The notes beneath the pieces are model-generated. The model was not told the origin of the DNA. It made no database searches and saw only the letters and a program-made list of their open reading frames with translations. Positions 41,304 to 50,042 of a stretch of DNA of 64,000 bases are shown one piece after another (positions within the stretch are counted from its first letter, which is position 1; every line of letters begins with the position of its first letter). The DNA is from Scleromatobacter sp038208735 (GTDB lineage: Bacteria; Pseudomonadota; Gammaproteobacteria; Burkholderiales; Burkholderiaceae_C): the NCBI GenBank assembly GCA_038208735.1, contig JBBQYL010000001.1, positions 1-64,000 on the forward strand, in the 5' to 3' direction. The position numbers and the translations under genes were made by a program.

Positions 41304-42269
41304 TCAGGCTCCCAGGTGCTGGCGCGGGTTGAACGACGCGGCCTTGGCGAGTTGCTCGTAGGCGGCACGGACGGCGTCGGAGTCGGCCGGCGGAAGCGCG
41401 ATCTCCAGCAGCAGGTACAGGTGGCCCGGCGTCTTGCCGGGAAGGCCGCGTTCCTTGAGGCGCAGCTTCATGCCGTTCTTGGCGCCCTTGGGGATGGTGA
41501 CGTCCACCTGGCCGCCGGTGGGCGTGGGCACGGTCACCTGCGCGCCGAGCGCGGCCTCGGTGGGCGTGACGGGCAGCGTCATGTACAGGTCGTGGCCCTC
41601 GATGCGGTAGCGCGCATGCGGCGCGATGCGCACCTCCAGGTAGAGGTCGCCCGCGGCCTCGCCGCCGTGGCCCGGCAGGCCCTGGCCGGCCAGGCGGATG
41701 AACTGTCCGGGGCGCACGCCGGCGGGAATCTTCACGTCCAGCGTGCGGTCGACCAGGCGCGGGCGGCCCTGGTCGTCGATCTCCTGCGCGCGCAGCGACA
41801 GCTGGCGCTCGGCGCCGTTCAGCGCGTCCTCCAGCGAGATCTCGATGGCCGCGTGGTGGTCCTCGCCGCGCTCGCGGTAAGGGGCACGCTGTCCGCCGCC
41901 GCCGCCGCCCCTGTTGCCAAAGATGGACGAGAAGAAATCGCTGAACTCGGCGTGGTCGGCCGGGCCCTGCGCGGGGCCGCGCTTGAATTCGTAGCCCTGG
42001 TCCCAGCCGGGCGGCGGCTGGCGAAAGCCGCCGTCGGGGCTGCCGCCGCGCGCCACGTGGTCGGCGAGCTGGTCGTAGGCCGCGCGCTTCTCCTTGTCCT
42101 GCAGGACGTCGCGCGCTTCGTTGATCTCGCGCATCTTCGCGTCGGCGTCGGCTTCCTTGCTGACGTCGGGATGGTACTTGCGGGCCAGCTTGCGGTAGGC
42201 CTTGCGGATGTCGTCGTCGCCGGCGTCGCGGGCGACGCCGAGGGCGCTGTAGTAGTCCTTGAAGTCCAT
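41304..42269 (-). CDS. cbpA: DnaJ-type co-chaperone CbpA
   Basis: The 321-residue protein has an N-terminal J-domain with the HPD motif (RKYHPDVSKE, residues about 30-39), a Gly/Phe-rich linker (GFRQPPPGWDQGYEFKRG; NRGGGGGG) and two C-terminal peptide-binding beta domains (EISLEDALNGAERQLSLRAQ; TLPVTPTEAALGAQVTVPTP). There is no zinc finger, which separates CbpA from DnaJ. It works with DnaK and also binds curved DNA. The following gene encodes its inhibitor CbpM. Confidence 0.93.
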   Translation of the reverse strand: MDFKDYYSALGVARDAGDDDIRKAYRKLARKYHPDVSKEADADAKMREINEARDVLQDKEKRAAYDQLADHVARGGSPDGGFRQPPPGWDQGYEFKRGPAQGPADHAEFSDFFSSIFGNRGGGGGGQRAPYRERGEDHHAAIEISLEDALNGAERQLSLRAQEIDDQGRPRLVDRTLDVKIPAGVRPGQFIRLAGQGLPGHGGEAAGDLYLEVRIAPHARYRIEGHDLYMTLPVTPTEAALGAQVTVPTPTGGQVDVTIPKGAKNGMKLRLKERGLPGKTPGHLYLLLEIALPPADSDAVRAAYEQLAKAASFNPRQHLGA

Positions 42270-42286
42270 GGTCGTATGGTAAGCCT

Positions 42287-42787
42287 TCAGCGCGCCTTCC
42301 TGGTCAGGCGCCGCGCGTTGGCGGTGGCCTTGCGATGCACCGGCGCGAGGGCGCGGTGCGCCAGCCGCGCCGTGGCGTCGGAGGCCGCCCCGTGCTGGGC
42401 CGACGCCGTGCTGCGCATCAGCGTGTCGGCCAGGTGGCGCTGGCGGACCATCGTCTCGGGCAGGGTGCGGCTCGCGGCCAGGTGCGTGGCGGCGTTGAAC
42501 AGGTCGAGGCTGGTGCGAAACGCCTGCCCCGCCAGGCCCGCCAGCAACGGCGCCGCGCCGGTGGCCAGCGCGTGGCCTGCGCGCGAGAGCGCGTCCACCT
42601 TCTCGGTGACCATGCGCGAGTTCTCGCGCTTGTCCGCGGCCGTCGGGTTCAGTCCCGCCGTGGCCATGCGCGTGCTGCGGATGGCGATGACCTGCGCGGC
42701 CGACGTCGACATCTGCATCGCCTTCACGCCCAGCGTGCCCCACAACAGGAACGGATTGGCAAACGGTGAGGGCTGGCGAGACTTCAT
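42287..42787 (-). CDS. Phasin-like PHA-granule-associated protein
   Basis: The 166-residue protein is helical: FANPFLLWGTLGVKAMQMST then AAQVIAIRSTRMATAGLNPT and a basic C-terminus (HRKATANARRLTRK). This N-terminal pattern is found in a group of Burkholderiales proteins called polyhydroxyalkanoate granule-associated phasins, which coat storage granules. The assignment is by pattern recall, with no second PHA gene nearby to support it. Confidence 0.6.
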   Translation of the reverse strand: MKSRQPSPFANPFLLWGTLGVKAMQMSTSAAQVIAIRSTRMATAGLNPTAADKRENSRMVTEKVDALSRAGHALATGAAPLLAGLAGQAFRTSLDLFNAATHLAASRTLPETMVRQRHLADTLMRSTASAQHGAASDATARLAHRALAPVHRKATANARRLTRKAR

Positions 42788-43037
42788 GGTGGATCCTTGG
42801 CGCAACGCACACGGGGCGCCCAGGCGTGGGCGCGACGGACGACTGTGAGCAAGAGACGCGCCCAGCCGGGCCATTCCTGACAAACCGCAGCCTCGCACCT
42901 GCGGGCGGCTTGTAAGGTTTCAGCCACGCCGCCGACGAAGTGATGCGGCCATGCCACGATGCGGCACGGCCCGCGGGCCATTTCGGCCCCACCGCCTCAT
43001 CGCGGGGTGCCTCGTTCCCGATTCCGGAGTCCTTTCC

Positions 43038-43421
43038 ATGTCCACGTTCCATCGTCTTGCCCTGACCGGCGTCCTGTTGCTCGCCGCCGCGTCGTCCCAG
43101 GCGCTCACCGTCACGCCCTACACGCCCACCGCGCTGGCCGCCGCGCAGAAGGCCGGCGCTCCGCTCTTGCTGCACTTCCACGCGAGCTGGTGTCCCACCT
43201 GCCGCGCGCAGGACAAGGTGTTCGACGCGCTCAAGTCCGATCCCGCGCTGAACGTGACGCTGATGGAGGTGGACTACGACCAGGAGAAGGCGTTCGAGAA
43301 GCAGATGAAGGTGACCGCGCAGTCGACGTTGATCGTGTTCCACGGCGCCACCGAACGCAGCCGGTCCACCGGCGAGACGGATCCGGCGAAGCTCAAGAGC
43401 ATGCTCCAGAGCGCGATCTGA
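43038..43421 (+). CDS. Exported thioredoxin-fold protein
   Basis: The 127-residue protein has a signal peptide (FHRLALTGVLLLAAASSQAL) and a thioredoxin domain with the active site WCPTC near residues 54-58 and the cis-Pro loop as TAQSTLIVF. The typical cis-proline is replaced by Ser-Thr, which is notable. It would act in the periplasm. The next gene, 3 bases downstream, encodes a CcdA/DsbD-type membrane electron carrier that can reduce it, so the pair forms a small reductive relay. Confidence 0.85.
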   Translation: MSTFHRLALTGVLLLAAASSQALTVTPYTPTALAAAQKAGAPLLLHFHASWCPTCRAQDKVFDALKSDPALNVTLMEVDYDQEKAFEKQMKVTAQSTLIVFHGATERSRSTGETDPAKLKSMLQSAI

Positions 43422-43424
43422 GCC

Positions 43425-44150
43425 GTGTCCGGCTTCACCGAACCCGCGCTGAGCGTCGTCGCCGGCGCGTTGACCACGCTGTCGCCCTGCGTCTTCCCGC
43501 TGCTGCCGGTGATCGTGGGTGGCGCGGTGCAACGGCACCGGGCGGCGCCGGTGGCCATGGGCTTGGGCATGGCGCTCACGTTCATGCTGATCGGGCTGCT
43601 GGTGGGTGGGCTGGGCGGCGTCGTGTCGCTCGCGCCCGACGACGTGCGGCGCGTCGGCGCGTGGCTGCTGCTGGCGTTCGGCGTGGTGATGCTGGTGCCT
43701 CCGCTGGAGCGCCGCTTCTCCAACCTGATGACGCCGCTGGCGTCGTCGGCGAACGCGGCGGGCGTGCGACTGCGGGGCGGCGCGCTCGCCAGCGCGTTCG
43801 CGTTGGGCGGCCTGCTGGGCCTGGTCTGGAGCCCGTGCGCCGGCCCGTTGCTGGGCTCGACGCTGGCGCTCGTGGCCACCGCCGGCGGTGCGCCGCGCGG
43901 GGCCTTCCTGCTGGGGCTGTTCGGCCTGGGCGCCGCGCTGCCGCTGGTGGGCGCGGCGTACGCGTCACGCGCGGGCTTCGGGCGCATGCGCACGTGGGTG
44001 CTCGCGCATGCGAGCGACGCCAAGCGCGTGATGGGCGGCCTGCTGGTGCTGGTAGGCGTGCTGATTCTTTCAGGCGGTGATCACGCGATCGAGGCCTGGG
44101 TCAACGACCGCCTGCCCGACGCGTGGCTCGCGCTGACGACGCAGCTCTGA
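43425..44150 (+). CDS. CcdA/DsbD-beta-like membrane thiol electron transporter
   Basis: The 241-residue protein starts at a GTG 3 bases after the thioredoxin gene. It has about six helices and the two characteristic cysteines in TLSPCVFPLLPVIVGG and LVWSPCAGPLLGSTLAL, which form the redox pair that carries electrons across the inner membrane. It lacks the periplasmic alpha and gamma domains of full DsbD; the adjacent thioredoxin may take the role of the gamma domain. Targets could be cytochrome c assembly or protein repair. Confidence 0.88.
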   Translation: MSGFTEPALSVVAGALTTLSPCVFPLLPVIVGGAVQRHRAAPVAMGLGMALTFMLIGLLVGGLGGVVSLAPDDVRRVGAWLLLAFGVVMLVPPLERRFSNLMTPLASSANAAGVRLRGGALASAFALGGLLGLVWSPCAGPLLGSTLALVATAGGAPRGAFLLGLFGLGAALPLVGAAYASRAGFGRMRTWVLAHASDAKRVMGGLLVLVGVLILSGGDHAIEAWVNDRLPDAWLALTTQL

Positions 44151-44154
44151 GGCG

Positions 44155-44562
44155 CTACTTCTTCAGCTGCACCTTGAGGTTGGTCACCTGCTCGGTGTGA
44201 TCGATGTCGCCATTCGCGGTGTCGTGGTCGATCGTGTTGGGATTGGTCTGCTGCTGGATGGCACGGGCCGCGTCGTCGCCTTTCAGGTTCTGGCGCGAGA
44301 CGACCAGGCGCCGCCCCTGGGTGCGGCCGTTGCGGGCGGCCTGGTCGGCGTCGGCCTTCGCCTTCACGCTGCCGGCGGGATCGGTGGTGACCGATGGCAC
44401 GCTGGCCGCGGTGAGCTGCTTGTTGGCGGTCGTCGCCAGCGTCGGCTTCTTGCCTTGCACCTTCGCCGAGCCGTCCAGGTTGATTTCCTGGCCAGGGGCG
44501 GCGTGGGCCACGGCGGCGGCGAGGGCCAGCGTGGCGATCGTGAAAATTCGGGGGATGGTCAT
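44155..44562 (-). CDS. Small exported protein of unknown function
   Basis: The 135-residue product has a signal peptide (IPRIFTIATLALAAAVAHA) and a polar, low-complexity mature part rich in Ala, Asp, Lys and Gln (KADADQAARNGRTQGRRLVV; NTIDHDTANGDIDHTEQVTN). No domain is recognised. GGAG lies 8 bases before the ATG. It lies just downstream of the histidine kinase gene on the same strand, 67 bases away, and may belong to that regulon. Confidence 0.7.
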   Translation of the reverse strand: MTIPRIFTIATLALAAAVAHAAPGQEINLDGSAKVQGKKPTLATTANKQLTAASVPSVTTDPAGSVKAKADADQAARNGRTQGRRLVVSRQNLKGDDAARAIQQQTNPNTIDHDTANGDIDHTEQVTNLKVQLKK

Positions 44563-44629
44563 CTGGAGGTCTCCTTGCGGCCGCAACGACCGCGTTTTCC
44601 TCATGATGAGGCAAGGCACGCGCCCGCGC

Positions 44630-46084
44630 TCAGCCGTGGGCGGGCGACCCCGATGGCAGCTCGGCGGTGATCTCGAGACCCGGATGCGCGTTGCGCAACG
44701 TGAGCGTGCCGCCATGGGCCTCGGCCACCAGCTTGCACAGGTACAGCCCCAGGCCCACGCCGCCGGTGCTGCGCAGGCGGGCGGCGTCCGCGCGATAGAA
44801 CGCCTCGGCGGCGTGCTGCAGCTGGCTTTCGTCCATGCCCGGGCCGAAGTCGCGCACCGCCAGCTGCACGCCCATCGCCGTGCGCGCCGTCGATACCCGC
44901 GGCGCCTGCTCCGCCTCGCTGCCATGGCGCAGCGCGTTGTCCACCAGGTTGCGCAGCAGGAGACGGATGCGGGCGCGATCCAGCGCCAGCGCGGGCAGCG
45001 TCTCGTCCAGCCGCAGCGACAGGACGCCTTCGGCGGCCTGGGCGTCGCACTGTTCGTGGATAATGTCCGACAGCGTCGCCTGCTCGGTCTGCAGTGCCGC
45101 GTGGCCGCCGGCCTGCACGTCGGCCAGGCGCTCGCTCTCCAGCAGGTCGGTGATGAGGTCGCGCATCTCGGCCAGGTCGCGCAGCAAGGCGCTGCGTTCG
45201 CCGCTCTCCTCGATCAGCTCGGCGTTCATGCGGGCACGCGCCAGCGGCGAGCGCAGCTCGTGGCTGATGGCCAGCAGCAGCTGGCGCTTGGCGTCCAGCA
45301 TGTGGTGCAGCCGCGCGGCCATGCCGTTCACCTGTTCGGCCAGGTCGCCGAGCTCGTCGCGGTTGCGCGGCACGATGGGCTGCGAGAAATCGCCCTGGCC
45401 GTAGCGCACCGCGCCTTCGCGCAGCGCCACCAGCGGGCGCAGCATGTGGCGCACCCACGCGTAGGCCAGCGCGGTGAACAGCAGGAGCATCGCCAGCGTG
45501 GCCCAGCCGATGTGCTCGGAACGCGCCTGGTGCGACATGTCGGCCAGGCTGAAGATGACCCGATGGCCGTCCGGCAGGCGGCGCACCACGCGCCACAGGG
45601 TGGGGTCGATGTCGGTGCCCAGCGTCATGCGGTTGGGCATGCCGCGCGGGCCCAGGTGCGGCGCCGGGTCGGGCGCCACGTGGTCGAAGGATGTGCGCAC
45701 CGGGGGGCGGCGCGGTTCGGGCAGCACCAGCGGCAGCGAATCGCCGTTGGGCAGCGTCACGATGGGCCGGTGTGGCGGCCGCTGCGGTTCGTCGGCCGAA
45801 TCCCAATTGACGTCAGGCCCCTCGATGCGGATGTGCAGCGGCAGGCGCTGCGCGATCACGCGGGCGCGGTCGACGTCGGGCGGCGCGCCGATCTCGGCCA
45901 TCAGGGTGTCGGTGTAGTTCATCACCAGCGGGCGCAGGGTTTCGTGCCAGCCCACCCGCTGCAGCACGTGCATGCCCACGGTGAAGGTGACCGCCACGGC
46001 CACCGCGAGCACGATGAACAGGCCGACCAGGCGCGCGCCCAGTGACGGGAAGCGCGCGCGCCAGCGCGGCGCCAGCGGGGTCAC
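44630..46084 (-). CDS. Sensor histidine kinase (Cpx/Env-like)
   Basis: The 484-residue kinase has two membrane helices (ARLVGLFIVLAVAVAVTFTV, residues about 17-36, and IGWATLAMLLLFTALAYAWV, about 193-212) flanking a periplasmic sensor of some 150 residues. A HAMP domain follows (LRPLVALREGAVRYGQGDFS), then the H-box AISHELRSPLARARM and the ATPase N, G1 and G2 boxes (LVDNALRHG; DFGPGMDES; GGVGLGLYL). It starts at a GTG overlapping the regulator stop (GTGA). With a Spy-like gene upstream of the regulator it resembles an envelope-stress system of the CpxAR kind. Confidence 0.9.
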   Translation of the reverse strand: MTPLAPRWRARFPSLGARLVGLFIVLAVAVAVTFTVGMHVLQRVGWHETLRPLVMNYTDTLMAEIGAPPDVDRARVIAQRLPLHIRIEGPDVNWDSADEPQRPPHRPIVTLPNGDSLPLVLPEPRRPPVRTSFDHVAPDPAPHLGPRGMPNRMTLGTDIDPTLWRVVRRLPDGHRVIFSLADMSHQARSEHIGWATLAMLLLFTALAYAWVRHMLRPLVALREGAVRYGQGDFSQPIVPRNRDELGDLAEQVNGMAARLHHMLDAKRQLLLAISHELRSPLARARMNAELIEESGERSALLRDLAEMRDLITDLLESERLADVQAGGHAALQTEQATLSDIIHEQCDAQAAEGVLSLRLDETLPALALDRARIRLLLRNLVDNALRHGSEAEQAPRVSTARTAMGVQLAVRDFGPGMDESQLQHAAEAFYRADAARLRSTGGVGLGLYLCKLVAEAHGGTLTLRNAHPGLEITAELPSGSPAHG

Positions 46085-46758
46085 CTGGGCGCTCCCGCGA
46101 ACGCGTAGCCGGCGTTGCGCAGCGTCTTGATGCAGTCCAGCGGCTCGAGCTTCTTGCGCAGCCGGCTCACCAGGATGTCCACCGCGCGGGTGTAGAGGTC
46201 GGCGTCCTGGCCGCGCAGGCGGTTCAGGATCTCGTCGCGATGGAACACCTTCTGGGGCACCCGGGCCAGCATCGCCAGCAGCTCGAACTCGGTGCCGGTG
46301 AGCTCCACCGGCTCGCCCTGGCGCAGCACCTGGCGCCGCTCGAGGTCGATCTCGAGCCCGTCGAACACCAGGCGGCTCTGCGGCGTGGGCGCCGGGGCGC
46401 GGGCGCGGCGCAGGATGGTCTGGATGCGCGTGAGCAGCTCGCGCGGCTCGAACGGCTTGGGGATGTAGTCGTCGGCGCCGATCTCCAGGCCCACGATGCG
46501 ATCCATCACGTCGCCGCGCGCGGTGAGCATCACGATGGGAATGTCGGAGTCGCGCCGGATCGTGCGACACAGCTCGAAGCCGTCCATCTCGGGCAGCATC
46601 ACGTCGAGGATGGCGGCGTCGTAGGCCGTGGCGTGCAGCTTGGCCAGGCCTTCGCTGGGCGTGACGGCGCTGTCGAGCTCGTAGTCGAACCGACGGAAGT
46701 AGGTGGCGAGCGGCGCGGCGAGCAGCGCGTCGTCGTCGATCATCAGGATGCGGCGCAT
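46081..46758 (-). CDS. OmpR-family response regulator (Cpx-like)
   Basis: The 225-residue protein has a receiver domain (DDD near residues 8-10, phospho-acceptor Asp52 in AAILDVMLPEMDGFE, Lys in ADDYIPKPFEPRELL) and an OmpR winged helix (VELTGTEFELLAMLARVPQK; DILVSRLRKKLEPL). The gene lies 103 bases downstream of the Spy/CpxP-like gene on the same strand and overlaps the kinase start, so the order is spy-like, regulator, kinase. Confidence 0.93.
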   Translation of the reverse strand: MRRILMIDDDALLAAPLATYFRRFDYELDSAVTPSEGLAKLHATAYDAAILDVMLPEMDGFELCRTIRRDSDIPIVMLTARGDVMDRIVGLEIGADDYIPKPFEPRELLTRIQTILRRARAPAPTPQSRLVFDGLEIDLERRQVLRQGEPVELTGTEFELLAMLARVPQKVFHRDEILNRLRGQDADLYTRAVDILVSRLRKKLEPLDCIKTLRNAGYAFAGAPR

Positions 46759-46861
46759 GCGGCGATTGTGGGGCGTTCTTCAACGACGACGAGGCAGGAG
46801 CCGACCCGCGGCTGCTGCCTCGTGCAGGACGGCGGGGGAGGGGCCCGCCGTTCCGGGGACG

Positions 46862-47392
46862 TCAGTCGCCCGCGGGGCCCGACGCGCCGTGGTGGCCGTG
46901 CTCGCCGCCGGGGCCGCCAGGGCCGAAGCCGTCCGGGCCGAAGAAGCCGTGGTGCTTCGCGGCGAACTCGCGCACCTGTGCCTGCTGCGCGGCGTTGAGG
47001 CTGTCGAAGAAATCGCCGCCGGCGGTGATCAGCGCGGGGCTGTCGGCCTGGATCTTGGCCACGTGCTTGTTCACCAGCGCCTGGGCGCCGGCGCGGTCGA
47101 ACGTGTTGCCGGCGATCAGCGTGGCCATCGCGGCGTGCGGATCGGCACCGGCCTGGGGCGCGTGGTCGGCCAGCATCAGGTCGCCCAGGACCTTGAGCTT
47201 GGCGGCCTGGTTGGCGTCGAGGTTCAGGCGCTTGCCGATGTGTTCCAGCATCCTGGCCTCGTGCTGGGCCATCTGCTCGGCCGACGGCGGGCCGTGGTGG
47301 AAGCCGACGCCTTGCGAGTAGGCGGCGAGGCTGCCGAACAGGGCGGAGGAGACTGCCACACCGACCAGGGTGCGCTTCAGCCAGTTCTTCAT
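46862..47392 (-). CDS. Spy/CpxP-family periplasmic protein
   Basis: The 176-residue protein has a signal peptide (RTLVGVAVSSALFGSLAAYS) and a helical mature part with LTXXQ-like positions diverged to LNLDANQAAKLKVLGDLMLA and LNAAQQAQVREFAAKHH. A Gly/His-rich tail ends it (GFFGPDGFGPGGPGGEHGHH), possibly metal-binding. Spy and CpxP are ATP-independent periplasmic chaperones and feedback inhibitors of Cpx kinases. Its place next to a regulator/kinase pair supports that role. Confidence 0.82.
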   Translation of the reverse strand: MKNWLKRTLVGVAVSSALFGSLAAYSQGVGFHHGPPSAEQMAQHEARMLEHIGKRLNLDANQAAKLKVLGDLMLADHAPQAGADPHAAMATLIAGNTFDRAGAQALVNKHVAKIQADSPALITAGGDFFDSLNAAQQAQVREFAAKHHGFFGPDGFGPGGPGGEHGHHGASGPAGD

Positions 47393-47419
47393 GATCTTCT
47401 CTTTTCCTAGGGGTTGGGT

Positions 47420-47448
47420 GACGTGGCAAGAGTCGTTTTCGCCACGTC
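47420..47448. promoter_or_regulatory. Inverted repeat upstream of the Spy-like gene
   Basis: GACGTGGC (47420-47427) and GCCACGTC (47441-47448) form an 8-bp perfect inverted repeat with a 13-base gap, 28 bases upstream of the Spy-like start codon. It could be an operator or a leader hairpin. It does not resemble the E. coli CpxR box (GTAAA-N5-GTAAA). Confidence 0.35.
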
Positions 47449-47684
47449 CTCATTACGCGTCAATCCGGCCGGCGCTTGCTTTCAGCGCGGTATCGCCGTG
47501 TTTCGTTTTGTCTCGTGCGTCGGGCGGACACCGAAGATGGAATGCTGCCGCGATACTCGGCATCGGGGCAGAGCAAATCCCATGGACCGGCCCAGCTTGG
47601 CCAAACCGAAACATCAGACTGGCGCAAAGCAACCGATTCGCGCCTCATCGACACATTCCAGGCGCACCAGAGAGGCCTCAAGCA

Positions 47685-48725
47685 GTGACCAAGAGAGCGG
47701 GCGCACCGCCCACCATCATCGACGTGGCCCGCAAGGCCGGCGTGTCGATCAAGACCGTCTCGCGCGTGATGAACAAGGAGCCCACGGTGCACGCCGACAC
47801 GCGGGCCCGCGTGCTGGAGGCCGTCGCCGGGATGAACTACCGGCCGCAGCTGTCCGCGCGCAGCCTGGCCGGCGCCAGGTCGTTCCTCATCGGCCTGCTG
47901 TACTACGACCCGAGCGCCGCCTTCGTGGCCAGCGTGCAGCAGGGTGCCACGCGCGGCTGCCGCGACGCCGGCCGCCACCTGGTGGTGGAATCGTTGCAGA
48001 CCAACGGCGTCGACGTGCAGGCGCAGATCGAAGCCATGCTGTCCGCGTTGCGTCCCGACGGCATGATCCTCATTCCCCCGCTGTGCGACAACCCGGCGAT
48101 CCTCGAGGTGCTGCGCGCCAACCGCACGCCCTGCGTGCTGATCGCGCCGGCCGGGGACGGCCACGGCATGGCGCGCGTGCACATGGACGACGCGCTGGCC
48201 GCCGAGGAGCTCACCAACCTGCTGATCAGCCTGGGGCACACGGCCATCGCGTTCATCGAGGGAGACCAGTGGGCCAGCGAACGGCGCCGCCACGGCTACG
48301 AACGCGCGCTGAAGGCGCACGGCATCGCCGTCGATCCGGCGCTGGTGGTGCCGGGCACGTTCCAGTTCGAGTCGGGCGTGGCCGGGGCGCGCACGCTGTT
48401 CGCGCTGCCGCATCCGCCCACGGCCATCTTCGCGGCCAACGACGACATGGCGCTGGGCGCGCTCACCGAGGCGCAGCGCCTGGGCCTGTCGGTGCCGCAC
48501 GACGTGGCCATCGTGGGCTTCGACGATTCGCGCGCCGCCACGCTGGTGTGGCCCGAGCTCACCACCGTGCGCCAGCCGCTGGCCGAGATGGCCATGGCCG
48601 CGGTCGGCATGCTGCTGTCCGGCGAGGCCCAGGCCGACGAGCGCCACGCCGCGCCGGTGCGCGTGCTGCCGCACGAGGTGGTGGTACGCGGGTCGTCGTC
48701 GGCGCCGCCGCGGGGGCGCGCTTGA
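47685..48725 (+). CDS. LacI-family transcriptional regulator (first of two paralogues)
   Basis: The 346-residue repressor begins at a GTG with an N-terminal LacI helix-turn-helix (TIIDVARKAGVSIKTVSRVM) and hinge helix (YRPQLSARSLAGARSFLIGL). A periplasmic-binding-like sugar domain follows (LYYDPSAAFVASVQQGATRG; IFAANDDMALGALTEAQRLG; IVGFDDS). It is closely similar to the LacI gene at 50459-51553 over the hinge and effector domain, so the two probably bind related sugars and operators. It is transcribed with a GNAT gene through a TTGA overlap. I see no copy of the TGACA-type operator upstream of it. Confidence 0.92.
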   Translation: MTKRAGAPPTIIDVARKAGVSIKTVSRVMNKEPTVHADTRARVLEAVAGMNYRPQLSARSLAGARSFLIGLLYYDPSAAFVASVQQGATRGCRDAGRHLVVESLQTNGVDVQAQIEAMLSALRPDGMILIPPLCDNPAILEVLRANRTPCVLIAPAGDGHGMARVHMDDALAAEELTNLLISLGHTAIAFIEGDQWASERRRHGYERALKAHGIAVDPALVVPGTFQFESGVAGARTLFALPHPPTAIFAANDDMALGALTEAQRLGLSVPHDVAIVGFDDSRAATLVWPELTTVRQPLAEMAMAAVGMLLSGEAQADERHAAPVRVLPHEVVVRGSSSAPPRGRA

Positions 48726-49156
48726 GCGAGCTGGCGTTCAGGCGCGCCGCCGAGACCGACATCCCCGCGATGTCGCTCATCCGCCTCGCCGTGCGCGAGA
48801 ACGCGCTGTCCAACCCGGCGCGCATTACCGAGGCGATGTACCGGGACTACCTTGACGCCCTGGGTCGCGGCTGGGTGGCCGAGCTCGACGGTGAGATCAT
48901 CGGCTTCTCGTACGCCGACCGCACCGACGCGTCGATCTGGGCGTTGTTCGTCGACCCGGCGCGCGAGGGCCTGGGCGCCGGCAGCCGGTTGCTTCGTCTG
49001 GCGGTGGACTGGCTGTTCGAGATCGGCAACGACGAGGTGCGGCTGGGCACGCAGGCGGACACCCGGGCCGATCGCTTCTACGCCGCGCAGGGGTGGACGT
49101 GCGAGGGCATGCGTGACGCCATCGAGGTGGGGTACCGGCTGCGCCGGACCCCTTGA
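48722..49156 (+). CDS. GNAT-family N-acetyltransferase
   Basis: The 144-residue protein starts at a TTG that overlaps the LacI stop (TTGA). It has the GNAT acetyl-CoA motif LFVDPAREGLGAGSRLLRLA and a C-terminal FYAAQGWTCEGMRDAIEVGY. The substrate is unknown. The rare TTG start is chosen because it gives the family N-terminus (LAFRRAAETDIPAM) and no ATG or GTG precedes the conserved part. Confidence 0.83.
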   Translation: MSELAFRRAAETDIPAMSLIRLAVRENALSNPARITEAMYRDYLDALGRGWVAELDGEIIGFSYADRTDASIWALFVDPAREGLGAGSRLLRLAVDWLFEIGNDEVRLGTQADTRADRFYAAQGWTCEGMRDAIEVGYRLRRTP

Positions 49157-49180
49157 AGACAACCAAAGAGGAGAGAGAAC

Positions 49181-50032
49181 ATGGCAGGACGTTTTTCCCG
49201 CAGCTGGAGCCTGGCCAACGCCAGCTGGCAGGTACTGAAGCAGGACACGCAGTTGCTGGTGTTCCCGCTCGTCTCGACGATCGCCGCGGTGGTGGTGGCC
49301 GGCGCCTTCGCGCTGGGCGGGCTCGGGATGTGGTCGTACGACGGCCTGTCGAGGCTGTCGGGCGAGCGGCTGCCCATGGAGTTCTACGTGCTGGGCTTCG
49401 CGTTCTACGTGTGCCTGTACTTCGTGATTTTCTTCTGCAATGCCGCGCTCGTGGGCGCGGCGATGCTGCGCTTCGACGGCGGCGTGCCCAGCGTGGGCGA
49501 CGGCTTTCGAATCGCCGCGGCGCGGTCGGGTCGCATCCTGGGATATGCGCTGATCGCCGCCACCGTGGGCATGGTGCTGCGCGCCATCCAGGAGCGCGTC
49601 GGCTTCCTGGGCCGCTTCGTGGTGGGCCTGCTGGGCGTGGGCTGGACGGTCGCCACGTTCATGGTGGTGCCGGTGCTGGTGAGCCGTGACGTCGGCCCGA
49701 TCGACGCGGTCAAGGAAAGTGCCGGGCTGCTGAAGAAGACCTGGGGCGAGAACGTGATCGGCAAGGCCGGACTGGGCCTGGCCTTCCTGGTCGTCTACCT
49801 GGGCCTGGCCGTGGCCGTCGTCGCGTTGCTGGGTGGCGCCGTGGCGCTGGGCAACACGCCACTGGTGGTGACGGTCGCCGGGTTGGCGGTGGTGGCGCTG
49901 ATGCTGGTCGCGCTCGCGCATGCGGCGCTCACGGGCATCTACTCGGCCGCGTTGTACCGCTACGCCACCACCGGATCGGGCGGGGCGGGGTTCGATTCGA
50001 GCGTGCTGCAGGCGGCGTTCGCGCGCAAGTAA
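49181..50032 (+). CDS. DUF6159 membrane protein
   Basis: The 283-residue protein starts after AGAGGAGAGA and shows the DUF6159 pattern: RSWSLANASWQVLKQDTQLL at the N-terminus followed by six hydrophobic helices and conserved YALIAATVGMVLRAIQERVG and SRDVGPIDAVKESAGLLKKT. The family is conserved in bacteria and archaea with no assigned function. It lies 24 bases after the GNAT gene. Confidence 0.87.
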   Translation: MAGRFSRSWSLANASWQVLKQDTQLLVFPLVSTIAAVVVAGAFALGGLGMWSYDGLSRLSGERLPMEFYVLGFAFYVCLYFVIFFCNAALVGAAMLRFDGGVPSVGDGFRIAAARSGRILGYALIAATVGMVLRAIQERVGFLGRFVVGLLGVGWTVATFMVVPVLVSRDVGPIDAVKESAGLLKKTWGENVIGKAGLGLAFLVVYLGLAVAVVALLGGAVALGNTPLVVTVAGLAVVALMLVALAHAALTGIYSAALYRYATTGSGGAGFDSSVLQAAFARK

Positions 50033-50042
50033 CGCATCGTCT

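Noticed and set aside
47420..47448. Inverted repeat considered as an intrinsic terminator
   Set aside because: It lies upstream of both neighbouring genes and no T tract follows the stem, so an operator or leader structure is more likely.
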